Below are positions 18,637-26,632 of a stretch of DNA of 64,000 nucleotides, in pieces. Position 1 is the first letter of the stretch. Every line of letters begins with the position of its first letter. The stretch comes from Gammaproteobacteria bacterium (GTDB taxonomy: Bacteria > Pseudomonadota > Gammaproteobacteria > Tenderiales > Tenderiaceae): positions 124,001-188,000 of the forward strand of contig JAKFXL010000016.1 of the NCBI GenBank assembly GCA_021731365.1. Reading direction: 5' to 3'. The position numbers and the translations under genes were made by a program. The notes beneath the pieces were generated by a model. It made no database searches and was not told the origin of the DNA. It was given only the letters and a program-made list of their open reading frames with translations.

Positions 18637-20733
18637 ATGGATGAGAACAATTCCCCGCTTATGAGTGAACCTGACCTGAAACAGTCTGATTACTATATTA
18701 ATCGTGAACTTAGCCTGATCGAGTTTAACCGTCGTGTCCTGGCGCAGGCCGAGGATGAGACGGTGCCCTTGCTGGAGCGGCTCCGTTATCTGGCCATCTC
18801 CAGCTCCAATCTGGATGAGTTTTTTGAGGTGCGGGTTTCGGGCCTGAAACAGAAGATCGAACTTGGCTCCACCCAGACCGGCCCGGACAATATGTCTGCC
18901 AATGAGACGTTGCGTGAAGCGGGCTTGCGGGCGCAGGCGCTGGTGGCGGAGCAGTATCGGGTCTTGGGTGAGGTGCTGCTGCCACAATGTGAGCAGGAGA
19001 AGATCCGTTTTATCCGCCGTAGTGAGTGGAGTGACGCTCAGGCGACATGGTTAAGAAACTACTTTAAGTCGGAGATTCAGCCGATGTTAAGCCCCATGGG
19101 GCTTGATCCGGCGCACCCCTTTCCGCGAATCGTTAACAAGGGCCTTAACTTTATTATCTCCCTGACGGGTAAGGATGCCTTTGGTCGTAACAGCCGCCTG
19201 GCCGTATTGCAGGCACCCCGTTCGTTGCCCCGCCTGATTCAGCTGCCAGCGGAGGAGACGGGCAGCGGCCCGAGTGATTTTGTCTTTCTCTCCTCCATCA
19301 TTCATGCCCATGCGGACAGTATTTTTTATGGCATGGATGTCAACGGCTTTTACCAGTTCCGCGTTACCCGCAACAGTGAGCTGTTTGTGGATGAGGAGGA
19401 GATTGTCGACTTGAAGCTGGCGATACAGGGTGAGCTGGCTACCCGTCACTTTGGTGATGTGGTGCGTCTGGAGGTGGCCCATAACTGCCCGGTGGAGCTG
19501 GTGGAGTATCTGAAGGGGCAGTTCCGTATCGATAGTGGCGACGTCTATCAGGTGGATGGTCCGGTTAATCTGAGTCGTATTCAGGATCTTTACGACATGA
19601 TCCCGCGGCCGGAACTGAAATTCCCCCTGTTTACCCCTGGTATACCCAAACAGGTGGCGAGCAAAAGCGATATTTTTGAGGCGATCGATAAACAGGACAT
19701 CCTGTTGCACCACCCCTTTGAATCGTTTCTGCCGGTGATCGACTTTGTGCGTCAGGCATCTGAAGACCCAAAGGTATTGGCGATTCGGCAGACACTCTAT
19801 CGCACCGGACCAGACTCGGCAGTGGTGGGGGCGCTGGTCAAAGCGGCACAGTCGGGTAAAGAGGTGACGGTGGTCATCGAGCTGATGGCACGGTTTGATG
19901 AGGAGGCCAACGTGGTGCTGGCAACCCGTCTGCAGGAGGCGGGGGTACACGTGGTCTATGGTGTGGTGGGGTATAAGACCCATGCCAAGATGATTTTGGT
20001 GGTGCGGCGTGACGGCAAAAAGATCAACTATTACACCCACCTGGGGACAGGTAATTACCATCCCCGTACGTCGCGTATCTATACCGATTACGGCCTGTTT
20101 ACCGCCGACAAGGTGATTGGTGCCGACGTACATCTGGTATTTAACCAGCTGACCAGCCTAGGAAAAATCCCAAAGTTGAATAAAATTCTCCACTCACCCT
20201 TTACCCTGCACAAGGCGATGCTGGAGAAGATTGAGCGTGAAATTGCCAATGCTAGGGCGGATAAAAAATCGGCGCGTATTATTTTGAAGATGAACTCATT
20301 GACTGACCCTTCGTTGATCCAGGCGCTCTACCGTGCCTCCATGGCCGGGGTAAAGGTTGACCTGATTGTGCGGGGCATGTGTCGCCTGCGCCCAGGGATC
20401 GTGGGTGTCTCGGAGAATATTCGGGTGCTCTCCGTGATTGGTCGCTTTCTGGAACATGCGCGCATCTTCTATTTTGAAAACGGCGGCGATCCTGAGGTTT
20501 ATGGTGCAAGTGCCGACTGGATGGAGCGGAATATGTTCAGTCGGGTTGAGGTCTGCTTCCCATTGGAGCTGAAGTCGATTCGCAACCGCGTCATCAAAGA
20601 TCTAAATAGCTATCTGCAGGAGAGCTGCCAGGCGTGGGAGCTGCAGAATGATGGTAGCTACCGCCGTCTCAGCGAACCCAATGGGTGTAAATTCTCAGCA
20701 CAAGGAGTATTGTTGGCCCAGTTGGCGGGGTAG
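18637..20733 (+). CDS. ppk1: Polyphosphate kinase 1
   Basis: This 698-residue enzyme reversibly makes polyphosphate from ATP. The order is N domain (YYINRELSLIEFNRRVLAQA), head domain, and two phospholipase-D-like C domains with the autophosphorylated His in YKTHAKMILVVRR and the second His region ARIFYFENGG. Length is standard. AAGGTG precedes the ATG. No exopolyphosphatase gene (ppx) is adjacent. Confidence 0.96.
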   Translation: MDENNSPLMSEPDLKQSDYYINRELSLIEFNRRVLAQAEDETVPLLERLRYLAISSSNLDEFFEVRVSGLKQKIELGSTQTGPDNMSANETLREAGLRAQALVAEQYRVLGEVLLPQCEQEKIRFIRRSEWSDAQATWLRNYFKSEIQPMLSPMGLDPAHPFPRIVNKGLNFIISLTGKDAFGRNSRLAVLQAPRSLPRLIQLPAEETGSGPSDFVFLSSIIHAHADSIFYGMDVNGFYQFRVTRNSELFVDEEEIVDLKLAIQGELATRHFGDVVRLEVAHNCPVELVEYLKGQFRIDSGDVYQVDGPVNLSRIQDLYDMIPRPELKFPLFTPGIPKQVASKSDIFEAIDKQDILLHHPFESFLPVIDFVRQASEDPKVLAIRQTLYRTGPDSAVVGALVKAAQSGKEVTVVIELMARFDEEANVVLATRLQEAGVHVVYGVVGYKTHAKMILVVRRDGKKINYYTHLGTGNYHPRTSRIYTDYGLFTADKVIGADVHLVFNQLTSLGKIPKLNKILHSPFTLHKAMLEKIEREIANARADKKSARIILKMNSLTDPSLIQALYRASMAGVKVDLIVRGMCRLRPGIVGVSENIRVLSVIGRFLEHARIFYFENGGDPEVYGASADWMERNMFSRVEVCFPLELKSIRNRVIKDLNSYLQESCQAWELQNDGSYRRLSEPNGCKFSAQGVLLAQLAG

Positions 20734-20837
20734 TTTGAACATCATCACAGATCCATAAAACAATAGTGTTGATGGTGTTTGAATAAGTGTTATCTCCCCA
20801 ACCGTTCATATCAACGATATTTTTTGGGGGAGTAGAG

Positions 20838-21806
20838 ATGGTGCGTCCAGTCAAAGCAGTCGCTTTTATTGTTGCCAGCCTGTTGTTAAATGCCAGTATT
20901 GTCCATGCCGCCATTGGTGACATGGTATTGGTGCCTGCTGGTAAGTTCATCATGGGCAGTGATAAAGGGGACGTGGAGAAGATGGGGCTGGAGTACGGCA
21001 ACGTTAAACCGCTCTATCTCGATGAACATCCGTTACATACCGTAGAGCTGCCGGATTTTTATATCGACGCCTACGAGGTTACCTACCAACAGTATGCCGA
21101 ATACGTGAAGGCGACAGGCGCAACACCGCCTATACAGTGGGTGGAGAATGGTTATCTGCTCAGTCTGCGCCAGGCAGACATGGACCATCTGCCCGTGGAG
21201 GTACTGCGTAAGCTGGCAACCAAGGCCTTTCATCTCGATCTTGATACCCGTGGCATGGACAAAGCACCGCTGGTAGTTGCCATCAATGAGCGCCTTGCCT
21301 ACATGGATCGCCTGCCGGTGAACTATGTGGCGTGGAGCGATGCGGACCACTATTGTCGCTGGGCCGGTAAACATCTGCCATCAGAGGCGGAGTGGGAGAA
21401 GAGTGCCCGTGGCCCTAATGGACGTGAGTTCCCCTGGGGTGACGTCTGGCAGGCGGGCATGAGTGATAGCGAGGATGAGCAGTGGGATGATGGCATTGCC
21501 CCAGTAGACGCCTATCCATCGGATAAGTCTGAGTATGGTGTTTACGACCTGACCGGTAACGTGTCGGAGTGGGTGGCAGATTGGTACCAAGCCTATCCCG
21601 GCAGTGATTATACGAGTGATGACTTTGGCGAAAAGCTCAAGGTGGTCAAAGGTGCGGGTTGGGGGGGTAATGGTCACTACACACTTCACCTGTTCGAACG
21701 TGCTGCCTATCGTGGGGCATTTCCTCAGGAGGGTAGTTATGCCGATGTTGGTTTTCGCTGTGCGGCAGACCAGCCACCGGCGGCACACGCCAGCCTGACA
21801 CCATAA
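20838..21806 (+). CDS. Exported SUMF1/formylglycine-generating-enzyme-like protein
   Basis: The protein has a signal peptide (VRPVKAVAFIVASLLLNASIVHA) and an FGE-sulfatase fold: VPAGKFIMGSD, LPVNYVAWSDADHYCRWAGKHLPSEAEWE, GNVSEWVADWY, VGFRCA. The paired C-terminal catalytic Cys of true FGE (R-Y-R-C region) is not present, so sulfatase activation is unlikely and a structural or binding role is more probable. Residues of about 21160-21310 insert a helical stretch (LRKLATKAFHLDLDTRGMDK) that resembles a SAP/Rho-N motif. A GTG at 20787 would add 17 residues, but ATG 20838 follows GGGGGAG and gives a proper signal peptide. Confidence 0.8.
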   Translation: MVRPVKAVAFIVASLLLNASIVHAAIGDMVLVPAGKFIMGSDKGDVEKMGLEYGNVKPLYLDEHPLHTVELPDFYIDAYEVTYQQYAEYVKATGATPPIQWVENGYLLSLRQADMDHLPVEVLRKLATKAFHLDLDTRGMDKAPLVVAINERLAYMDRLPVNYVAWSDADHYCRWAGKHLPSEAEWEKSARGPNGREFPWGDVWQAGMSDSEDEQWDDGIAPVDAYPSDKSEYGVYDLTGNVSEWVADWYQAYPGSDYTSDDFGEKLKVVKGAGWGGNGHYTLHLFERAAYRGAFPQEGSYADVGFRCAADQPPAAHASLTP

Positions 21807-21915
21807 CAGCACGACAACGGTCCAGATATTGTTGATCTTGTGGGAGGGGGAGTGAAGGTATCCCCCAGCCAGTCCGCTCCCTGTGGTTTGAAAACAGGCC
21901 CAACAGCTGTCGTTG

Positions 21916-22599
21916 ATGTTAAAATTTCTGCACCCTTATTGTATTGGTTCAGCCGTTATGTTTGATCTTCATTGTCGCCGTTGCCCACGCCTCGCACACT
22001 TTCTTGATGAAGTGGGGGAGCAGTATCCCGATTATCACGCCCGTCCGGTCGCTGCCTTTGGCGCAAAAAATATCAAGCTACTGATTGTAGGATTAGCGCC
22101 GGGTATGCACGGTGCCAACGCCACCGGGCGGCCATTTACCGGTGACCATGCCGGTATCCTGCTCTATCAGACACTGTTTGATTTTGGTTTTAGCAACAAG
22201 CCGGAGTCACTCTCTGCGGATGATGGCCTGGTATTGAAAAAATGTCGTATCACCAACGCGGTAAAATGTCTGCCGCCACAAAACAAACCCACCACAGATG
22301 AAGTTAAAACCTGTAATGGTTTTCTCCAGCAAGAGCTGCAACAGCTAAAACCCGGTACGGTGGTGCTGGCACTAGGGGCGATTGCCCATGGTGCCATCGT
22401 GAGGGCGTTTGGTTTGAAACCAGCGGCCTATACGTTTGGTCACGCCGCAGAGCACCCACTACCCAAGGGGTTGTGGCTGCTCGACTCCTACCATTGCAGT
22501 CGTTATAACACCCAGACAAAACGGTTAACCCCTGAGATGTTTGCTAATGTTTTTGCCCGCACCAAAGTACTGATGGGCACGAGTCCAGAGGCGTGTTAG
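21916..22599 (+). CDS. Uracil-DNA glycosylase, family 5 (UdgB-like)
   Basis: This protein of about 227 residues excises uracil and related damaged bases from DNA. The diagnostic family 5 motif GLAPGMHGANATGRPFTGD is present, lacking the polar residue family 1 uses, along with SYHCSRYNTQTKRLT near the C-terminus. Four Cys (CRRCP; NAVKC and nearby) fit the iron-sulfur cluster of families 4 and 5. A TTG at 21913 and ATGs at 21916 and 21958 are possible starts; the last gives a shorter, family-like N-terminus. It stops 3 bases before uvrC, so two repair genes are co-transcribed. Confidence 0.88.
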   Translation: MLKFLHPYCIGSAVMFDLHCRRCPRLAHFLDEVGEQYPDYHARPVAAFGAKNIKLLIVGLAPGMHGANATGRPFTGDHAGILLYQTLFDFGFSNKPESLSADDGLVLKKCRITNAVKCLPPQNKPTTDEVKTCNGFLQQELQQLKPGTVVLALGAIAHGAIVRAFGLKPAAYTFGHAAEHPLPKGLWLLDSYHCSRYNTQTKRLTPEMFANVFARTKVLMGTSPEAC

Positions 22600-22602
22600 C
22601 GG

Positions 22603-24438
22603 GTGGCCACTGATCAACAGCCGGAGATGGTTTTTGATGCCAAGGCATACCTCAAAACGTTGAGTACACGCCCCGGTGTCTATCGCATGTTAAATGCGAG
22701 CGGGGAGGTGATCTACGTTGGCAAGGCGCGCAATCTGGCCAAACGGGTGGGCAGTTATTTTAGTCGTAACATCACCACCCCTAAAACCCGGGCCTTGGTG
22801 AGTCAGATTGCCAACATAGACGTCACGGTGACACATACCGAGAATGAGGCGCTGATTCTTGAAAACAACCTGATCAAAGAGCTGCGCCCCCGTTACAACG
22901 TCCTGTTGCGCGATGATAAAAGCTACCCCTATATATTTCTCTCATCAGACCCGTTTCCGCGACTGGCCTACCATCGTGGTGCAAAACGTGCCCGTGGCCG
23001 CTACTTTGGCCCATACCCCAGCGCCGGTGCCGTGCGTGATACCTTGAATCTGTTACAGAAGGTTTTTCGTGTCCGGCAGTGTGAAGATGTTTTTTACAGC
23101 AACCGCTCCCGGCCTTGCCTGCAGTACCAGATCAAACGCTGTACCGCCCCCTGTGTTGATTACATCACACCGGCGGAGTATGCCGATGACGTGCGGCTGG
23201 CAACACTCTTTCTTGAAGGAAAAGATAGTCAGGTTATCGATACGCTGGTAACCAAGATGGAGGAGGCCAGTACTAAACTCGAATTTGAACGCGCCGCGCA
23301 GTACCGTGACCAGATTGCCAGTCTGCGTCGTGTTCAGGAGCGGCAGTATGTGAGTGGCTCCGGCGGTGATCTGGATGTGATCGTGAGCGCCTATGACAAA
23401 GGTGTTGGTTGTGTCCAAGTGGTCTTTATTCGCGGTGGCCGCCAGCTGGGCAGCAAAACATTTTTCCCCGGCCATACCCAGGACACCAGTGAGGCGGAGA
23501 TACTCGCTGCTTTTCTGCCCCAATACTACATTGGCAAACAAGTACCGACAGAGGTACTGGTCAATCAGCCGCTTGAAGATCAGCAACTGCTTGAAGATGT
23601 ATTGGGTGAACAGGCGGGGCGCAAGGTTAGCATCAGCCACAACCTGCGCAGTGATCGCGCACGCTGGGTGCAGATGGCGGTGATCAATGTAGAGGATGCG
23701 TTGCGACGCCATCTGGCCAGCAAGAGCGGCATGAACAGGCGTTATGAAGCGTTACAGGATGCCCTGAAACTGGATAGCACACCCCAGCGGCTCGAATGTT
23801 TTGATATCAGCCATACGATGGGAGAAGCCACCGTAGCATCCTGTGTGGTGTTTAATGAAGAGGGGCCGTTGAAGAGTGACTACCGCCGCTTCAATATAGA
23901 GGGCATAACCCCGGGTGACGATTATGCCGCCATGCATCAGGCGCTCACCCGTCGATATACCCGTTTAAAGGAGGGGGAAGGAAAACTGCCTGACATACTC
24001 TTTATAGATGGCGGCAAAGGACAGCTGTCAGAGGCGCAAAAAGTACTGGAAGAGCTGCAAGTTAACGATGTGCTGCTGGTGGGGATCGCCAAAGGGCCGG
24101 ATCGTAAAGCGGGGCTGGAGACGCTTTTCTTGTGCGGGCAGGGGCAGCCGACTATACTGCCAGCCGATTCACCAGCCCTGCATCTGATTCAGCAGATTCG
24201 TGACGAAGCGCACCGTTTTGCCATCACCGGCCATCGGCAACGACGTGCCAAGGCGCGCAACACGTCAGCACTGGAAGGTATTCCAGGCGTTGGTCCCAAA
24301 CGGCGGCGCGACCTATTGAAACAGTTTGGTGGTTGGCAAGAAGTCGCCCGGGCAGGGGTGGATGATCTGCTCAAGGTTAAAGGGGTGAGCCGTGACTTGG
24401 CCCAAAAAATTTACGACGCCCTGCATTTAGAGAATTAA
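22603..24438 (+). CDS. uvrC: UvrABC excinuclease subunit C
   Basis: This 611-residue dual-incision nuclease of nucleotide excision repair has the N-terminal GIY-YIG domain (GVYRMLNASGEVIYVGKARNL), a UVR segment (FERAAQYRDQIASLR), the RNase H-like C-terminal domain (LECFDISHTMGE, LPDILFIDGGKGQL) and the helix-hairpin-helix pair (GIPGVGPKRRRDLL, VKGVSRDLAQKI). It starts with GTG at 22603. It is followed by pgsA after 6 bases. Confidence 0.96.
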   Translation: MATDQQPEMVFDAKAYLKTLSTRPGVYRMLNASGEVIYVGKARNLAKRVGSYFSRNITTPKTRALVSQIANIDVTVTHTENEALILENNLIKELRPRYNVLLRDDKSYPYIFLSSDPFPRLAYHRGAKRARGRYFGPYPSAGAVRDTLNLLQKVFRVRQCEDVFYSNRSRPCLQYQIKRCTAPCVDYITPAEYADDVRLATLFLEGKDSQVIDTLVTKMEEASTKLEFERAAQYRDQIASLRRVQERQYVSGSGGDLDVIVSAYDKGVGCVQVVFIRGGRQLGSKTFFPGHTQDTSEAEILAAFLPQYYIGKQVPTEVLVNQPLEDQQLLEDVLGEQAGRKVSISHNLRSDRARWVQMAVINVEDALRRHLASKSGMNRRYEALQDALKLDSTPQRLECFDISHTMGEATVASCVVFNEEGPLKSDYRRFNIEGITPGDDYAAMHQALTRRYTRLKEGEGKLPDILFIDGGKGQLSEAQKVLEELQVNDVLLVGIAKGPDRKAGLETLFLCGQGQPTILPADSPALHLIQQIRDEAHRFAITGHRQRRAKARNTSALEGIPGVGPKRRRDLLKQFGGWQEVARAGVDDLLKVKGVSRDLAQKIYDALHLEN

Positions 24439-24444
24439 AGCGAT

Positions 24445-25005
24445 ATGACCAGCATTCCAACACTCCTGACCTACTTACGTATCCTCCTTATCCCCATCTT
24501 TGTAGTGATCTTTTTTCTGCCCTATAGCTGGGTGAATGAGGTTGTCACCATCATCTTTGGTATAGCAGCCATCACAGACTGGCTTGATGGTTACCTTGCA
24601 CGCAAATTGAATCAAATGTCCCGCTTTGGTGCGTTTCTTGATCCTGTGGCAGATAAGTTGATTGTAGGGGCAGCGCTGATACTATTGGTTCAGGCCAATC
24701 CCACCCCCTGGATGACCATTGCAACAGTCGTGATTATCGGTCGGGAGATTGCGATATCAGCACTCCGTGAATGGATGGCCGAGATTGGTGAAAGCGCGCA
24801 GGTAGCCGTTTCAAATGTGGGTAAATGGAAGACCACCGCACAGATGGTAGCGCTTTTTATACTGCTCTATGACGCGCCGCTGCTAGGTGTTTCAATACAC
24901 ATGCTCGGTATGATCTTCCTCTACGCCGCTGTTATTCTAACCCTTTGGTCCATGGTCATTTATCTGAAAGCGGCTTGGCCAGTATTGCGTAAAGAAGAAG
25001 TGTAA
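24445..25005 (+). CDS. pgsA: CDP-diacylglycerol-glycerol-3-phosphate phosphatidyltransferase
   Basis: This 186-residue inner-membrane enzyme makes phosphatidylglycerol phosphate. The CDP-alcohol phosphatidyltransferase motif is present as DWLDGYLARKL...FGAFLDPVADK, with several membrane helices. The order uvrC-pgsA then tRNA-Gly and tRNA-Cys is conserved with E. coli. Confidence 0.95.
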   Translation: MTSIPTLLTYLRILLIPIFVVIFFLPYSWVNEVVTIIFGIAAITDWLDGYLARKLNQMSRFGAFLDPVADKLIVGAALILLVQANPTPWMTIATVVIIGREIAISALREWMAEIGESAQVAVSNVGKWKTTAQMVALFILLYDAPLLGVSIHMLGMIFLYAAVILTLWSMVIYLKAAWPVLRKEEV

Positions 25006-25024
25006 AAAAACATATAAGTGGGTG

Positions 25025-25052
25025 TTGACGTGACTTAAAAAGGCTATATAAT
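25025..25052 (+). promoter_or_regulatory. Sigma-70 promoter of the tRNA-Gly/tRNA-Cys unit
   Basis: TTGACG (25025-25030) and TATAAT (25047-25052), spacer 16 bp, end 21 bases before tRNA-Gly. Confidence 0.82.
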
Positions 25053-25073
25053 GACGGCCACTTAACAGGGTGC

Positions 25074-25148
25074 GCGGGAATAGCTCAGTGGTAGAGCACA
25101 ACCTTGCCAAGGTTGGGGTCGCGAGTTCGAATCTCGTTTCCCGCTCCA
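25074..25148 (+). tRNA. tRNA-Gly (GCC)
   Basis: This is a 75-base cloverleaf with acceptor GCGGGAA/TTCCCGC, anticodon loop TTGCCAA (GCC), T-arm GAGTTCGAATCTC and encoded CCA. Confidence 0.96.
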
Positions 25149-25267
25149 AATTTAGTATGCCTCGGTGGTATGTTTTCGGGGTAGCAACACAGTCGTAAAG
25201 TCATCAGTTTGTTTGTGGCGCGTAGTGTTAGCGTAAACAGCAAAGTCGTAGTGTTTCATGTATCGCT

Positions 25268-25341
25268 GGCTGGGTGGCAGAATGGCTATGCAGCGGCCTG
25301 CAAAGCCGTGAATGCCGGTTCGATTCCGGCCTCAGCCTCCA
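25268..25341 (+). tRNA. tRNA-Cys (GCA)
   Basis: This is a 74-base cloverleaf with acceptor GGCTGGG/CTCAGCC (one G-T pair), anticodon loop CTGCAAA (GCA), T-arm CGGTTCGATTCCG and encoded CCA. The tRNA-Leu that follows in E. coli is absent here. Confidence 0.95.
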
Positions 25342-25726
25342 TCATAAGCAATTCTTCTGTCGATCATATACTCCAAACATTCTTTGCGGTAATCGTATTT
25401 CTGTTCATTGGTATTCGCTGTTGTGTTTTTTTACATGGGGTGAGTATGCTGGCTGTGATGTGCGGGCAATACACTGACTACCGAGCCCACTCTCTAGCTT
25501 GCGGCTTTTAAGGTGATCGAGTTCAGAAGGCTGCCTAGAGTGCTTTGAAAGCCAGCTCTGCGTGTCGATTTTTTTTACAGATGCATAAAGATTTCAACTA
25601 TAGAATATGCTTTTCGTTTTTAACTTCATGTTTTTATGCGTGGTTTTTATTGTGGCATAGAGAATGCTTTATATGGTACCGAATGGCAATTGCCTATGTT
25701 TAGTAACAATGAAATAAGGGTGAAAT
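25342..25726 (+). other. Intergenic region before the PEP-CTERM gene
   Basis: These 385 bases start after tRNA-Cys. No further tRNA and no credible gene were found. The distal part becomes AT-rich and contains a sigma-54-like promoter (25653-25668) and the ribosome-binding site AAGGG of the PEP-CTERM gene. Confidence 0.6.
25653..25668 (+). promoter_or_regulatory. Sigma-54-type -24/-12 promoter
   Basis: TGGCAT-AGAGA-ATGCT keeps the essential GG-N10-GC spacing (GG 25654-25655, GC 25666-25667) and lies about 60 bases before the PEP-CTERM start. Published work on PEP-CTERM systems places many PEP-CTERM genes under RpoN with PrsK/PrsR. The match is close but not perfect (TGGCAT for TGGCAC, ATGC for TTGC). 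Confidence 0.55.
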
Positions 25727-26389
25727 ATGAAAAAACTACTGTTGGTGCTGTCCTTGGTTGCATGGGTAAACCCCGCTTACTCTACAGTCATCAAGTCCAA
25801 TATTACTGGTGCTGATATGGCGGGCATCAATGTAACGGCATATTTTGCAGGCGGCGGATCTGAAACTGCTACTTGGGTTACTACCAGCACAGATGGAACC
25901 CCAGCTTATCAAGAAGGGTATGCGGGTGGCGCGTTTGGTGCCGGGTGGTCGTTGACCCAGCAGGGTGAAACATTTGGGCAATTTGGACCTGGAAGTCAGT
26001 TGTTAGGGGTTTGGACACTGAATAATACGTCAGGCAATTCTCTTATGAAAATCGCTATCGATGCTCTGATGGCAGATATTGTCTTTGATAATATGTTTGG
26101 CGCTGAAGAGACCCCAGGTTCTGGTCCAGGACGTGAATTTACACCTGGTCTGACAAATGCACCGGGTTCATTTGCGTATAGTAATGTGTATAGCGCACCG
26201 GACCTGTATGGTTCGTTGACCCTTGATTGGGGTGTGACAGGGCTTGCTTCAGGCAACACCTTCCAGTTTATGGCTGATACCGATGCGATTCCAGAACCCG
26301 CTACAATATTGTTATTTGCTGCAGGCCTCCTTGGCCTAGCCGGTACACGCACTAAAAGACAGCTGCCAACTATTAAAAGTGAGGTTTAA
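25727..26389 (+). CDS. PEP-CTERM sorting domain protein
   Basis: This 220-residue exported protein has a signal peptide (KKLLLVLSLVAWVNPAYS). The C-terminus has the full PEP-CTERM signal: PEPATILLFAAGLLGLAG followed by the basic tail TRTKR, recognised by an exosortase in the inner membrane. The body is Gly/Thr-rich, beta-like, without Cys, and of unknown function. No exosortase gene is in the window, so the enzyme must be encoded elsewhere. The lasso-type precursor starts only 4 to 10 bases after its stop, so the two share a transcript. Confidence 0.9.
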   Translation: MKKLLLVLSLVAWVNPAYSTVIKSNITGADMAGINVTAYFAGGGSETATWVTTSTDGTPAYQEGYAGGAFGAGWSLTQQGETFGQFGPGSQLLGVWTLNNTSGNSLMKIAIDALMADIVFDNMFGAEETPGSGPGREFTPGLTNAPGSFAYSNVYSAPDLYGSLTLDWGVTGLASGNTFQFMADTDAIPEPATILLFAAGLLGLAGTRTKRQLPTIKSEV

Positions 26390-26393
26390 TATA

Positions 26394-26570
26394 ATGATAA
26401 TGGCGACTAATGATGTGGTTTATAACGGTGATGAATTGGTATCAAAAAAATCTTACCGTAAACCAGAATTCAAAAAAGTAGGTAGTCTGGCAGAGTTGAC
26501 CCAAGGATTTGCAGGCAGCGTGCCTGATGAACAAGGCGGTCAGACAAAGCGTAACCCGTTCTTGGGTTAA
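26394..26570 (+). CDS. Lasso-peptide-type RiPP precursor
   Basis: This 58-residue precursor is read from ATG 26394 behind GAGG; ATG 26400 and GTG 26379 are alternatives. The leader ends YRKPEFKKVGSLAELTQ, which fits the lasso leader rule Y-x2-P-x-L-x3-G-x5-T-x with Tyr -17, Pro -14, Phe (for Leu) -12, Gly -8 and Thr -2. The predicted 21-residue core starts at base 26505: Gly1-Phe-Ala-Gly-Ser-Val-Pro-Asp8-Glu9, then QGGQTKRNPFLG. Gly1 could be joined to Asp8 or Glu9, giving an 8- or 9-residue ring, with bulky Arg16, Asn17 and Phe19 as possible plugs. The gene follows the PEP-CTERM gene and precedes an HPr-kinase-like gene. Maturation proteins are found at 51-63 kb. Confidence 0.82.
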   Translation: MIMATNDVVYNGDELVSKKSYRKPEFKKVGSLAELTQGFAGSVPDEQGGQTKRNPFLG

Positions 26571-26577
26571 CAGTTTA

Positions 26578-26632
26578 CAGCTGGGTGTTGTGATAAAGAC
26601 ATATGAATGTCTAAGATTGTGTCACCCAGCTG
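26578..26632 (+). promoter_or_regulatory. Inverted repeat enclosing the kinase start codon
   Basis: CAGCTGGGTG (26578-26587) and CACCCAGCTG (26623-26632) are perfect 10-bp inverted arms around a 35-base loop that contains the kinase ATG (26607). A smaller hairpin, TAACCC/GGGTTA (26552-26569), lies just before, over the precursor stop. Together they could make the kinase less abundant than the precursor or protect the precursor mRNA. Confidence 0.5.

Noticed and set aside
24937-25149. Minus-strand frame across tRNA-Gly
   Set aside because: Same artefact; the cloverleaf and promoter on the plus strand are clear.
25209-25511. Plus-strand open frames spanning tRNA-Cys and the region after it
   Set aside because: They run through the tRNA, have no ribosome-binding site and no protein-like composition.
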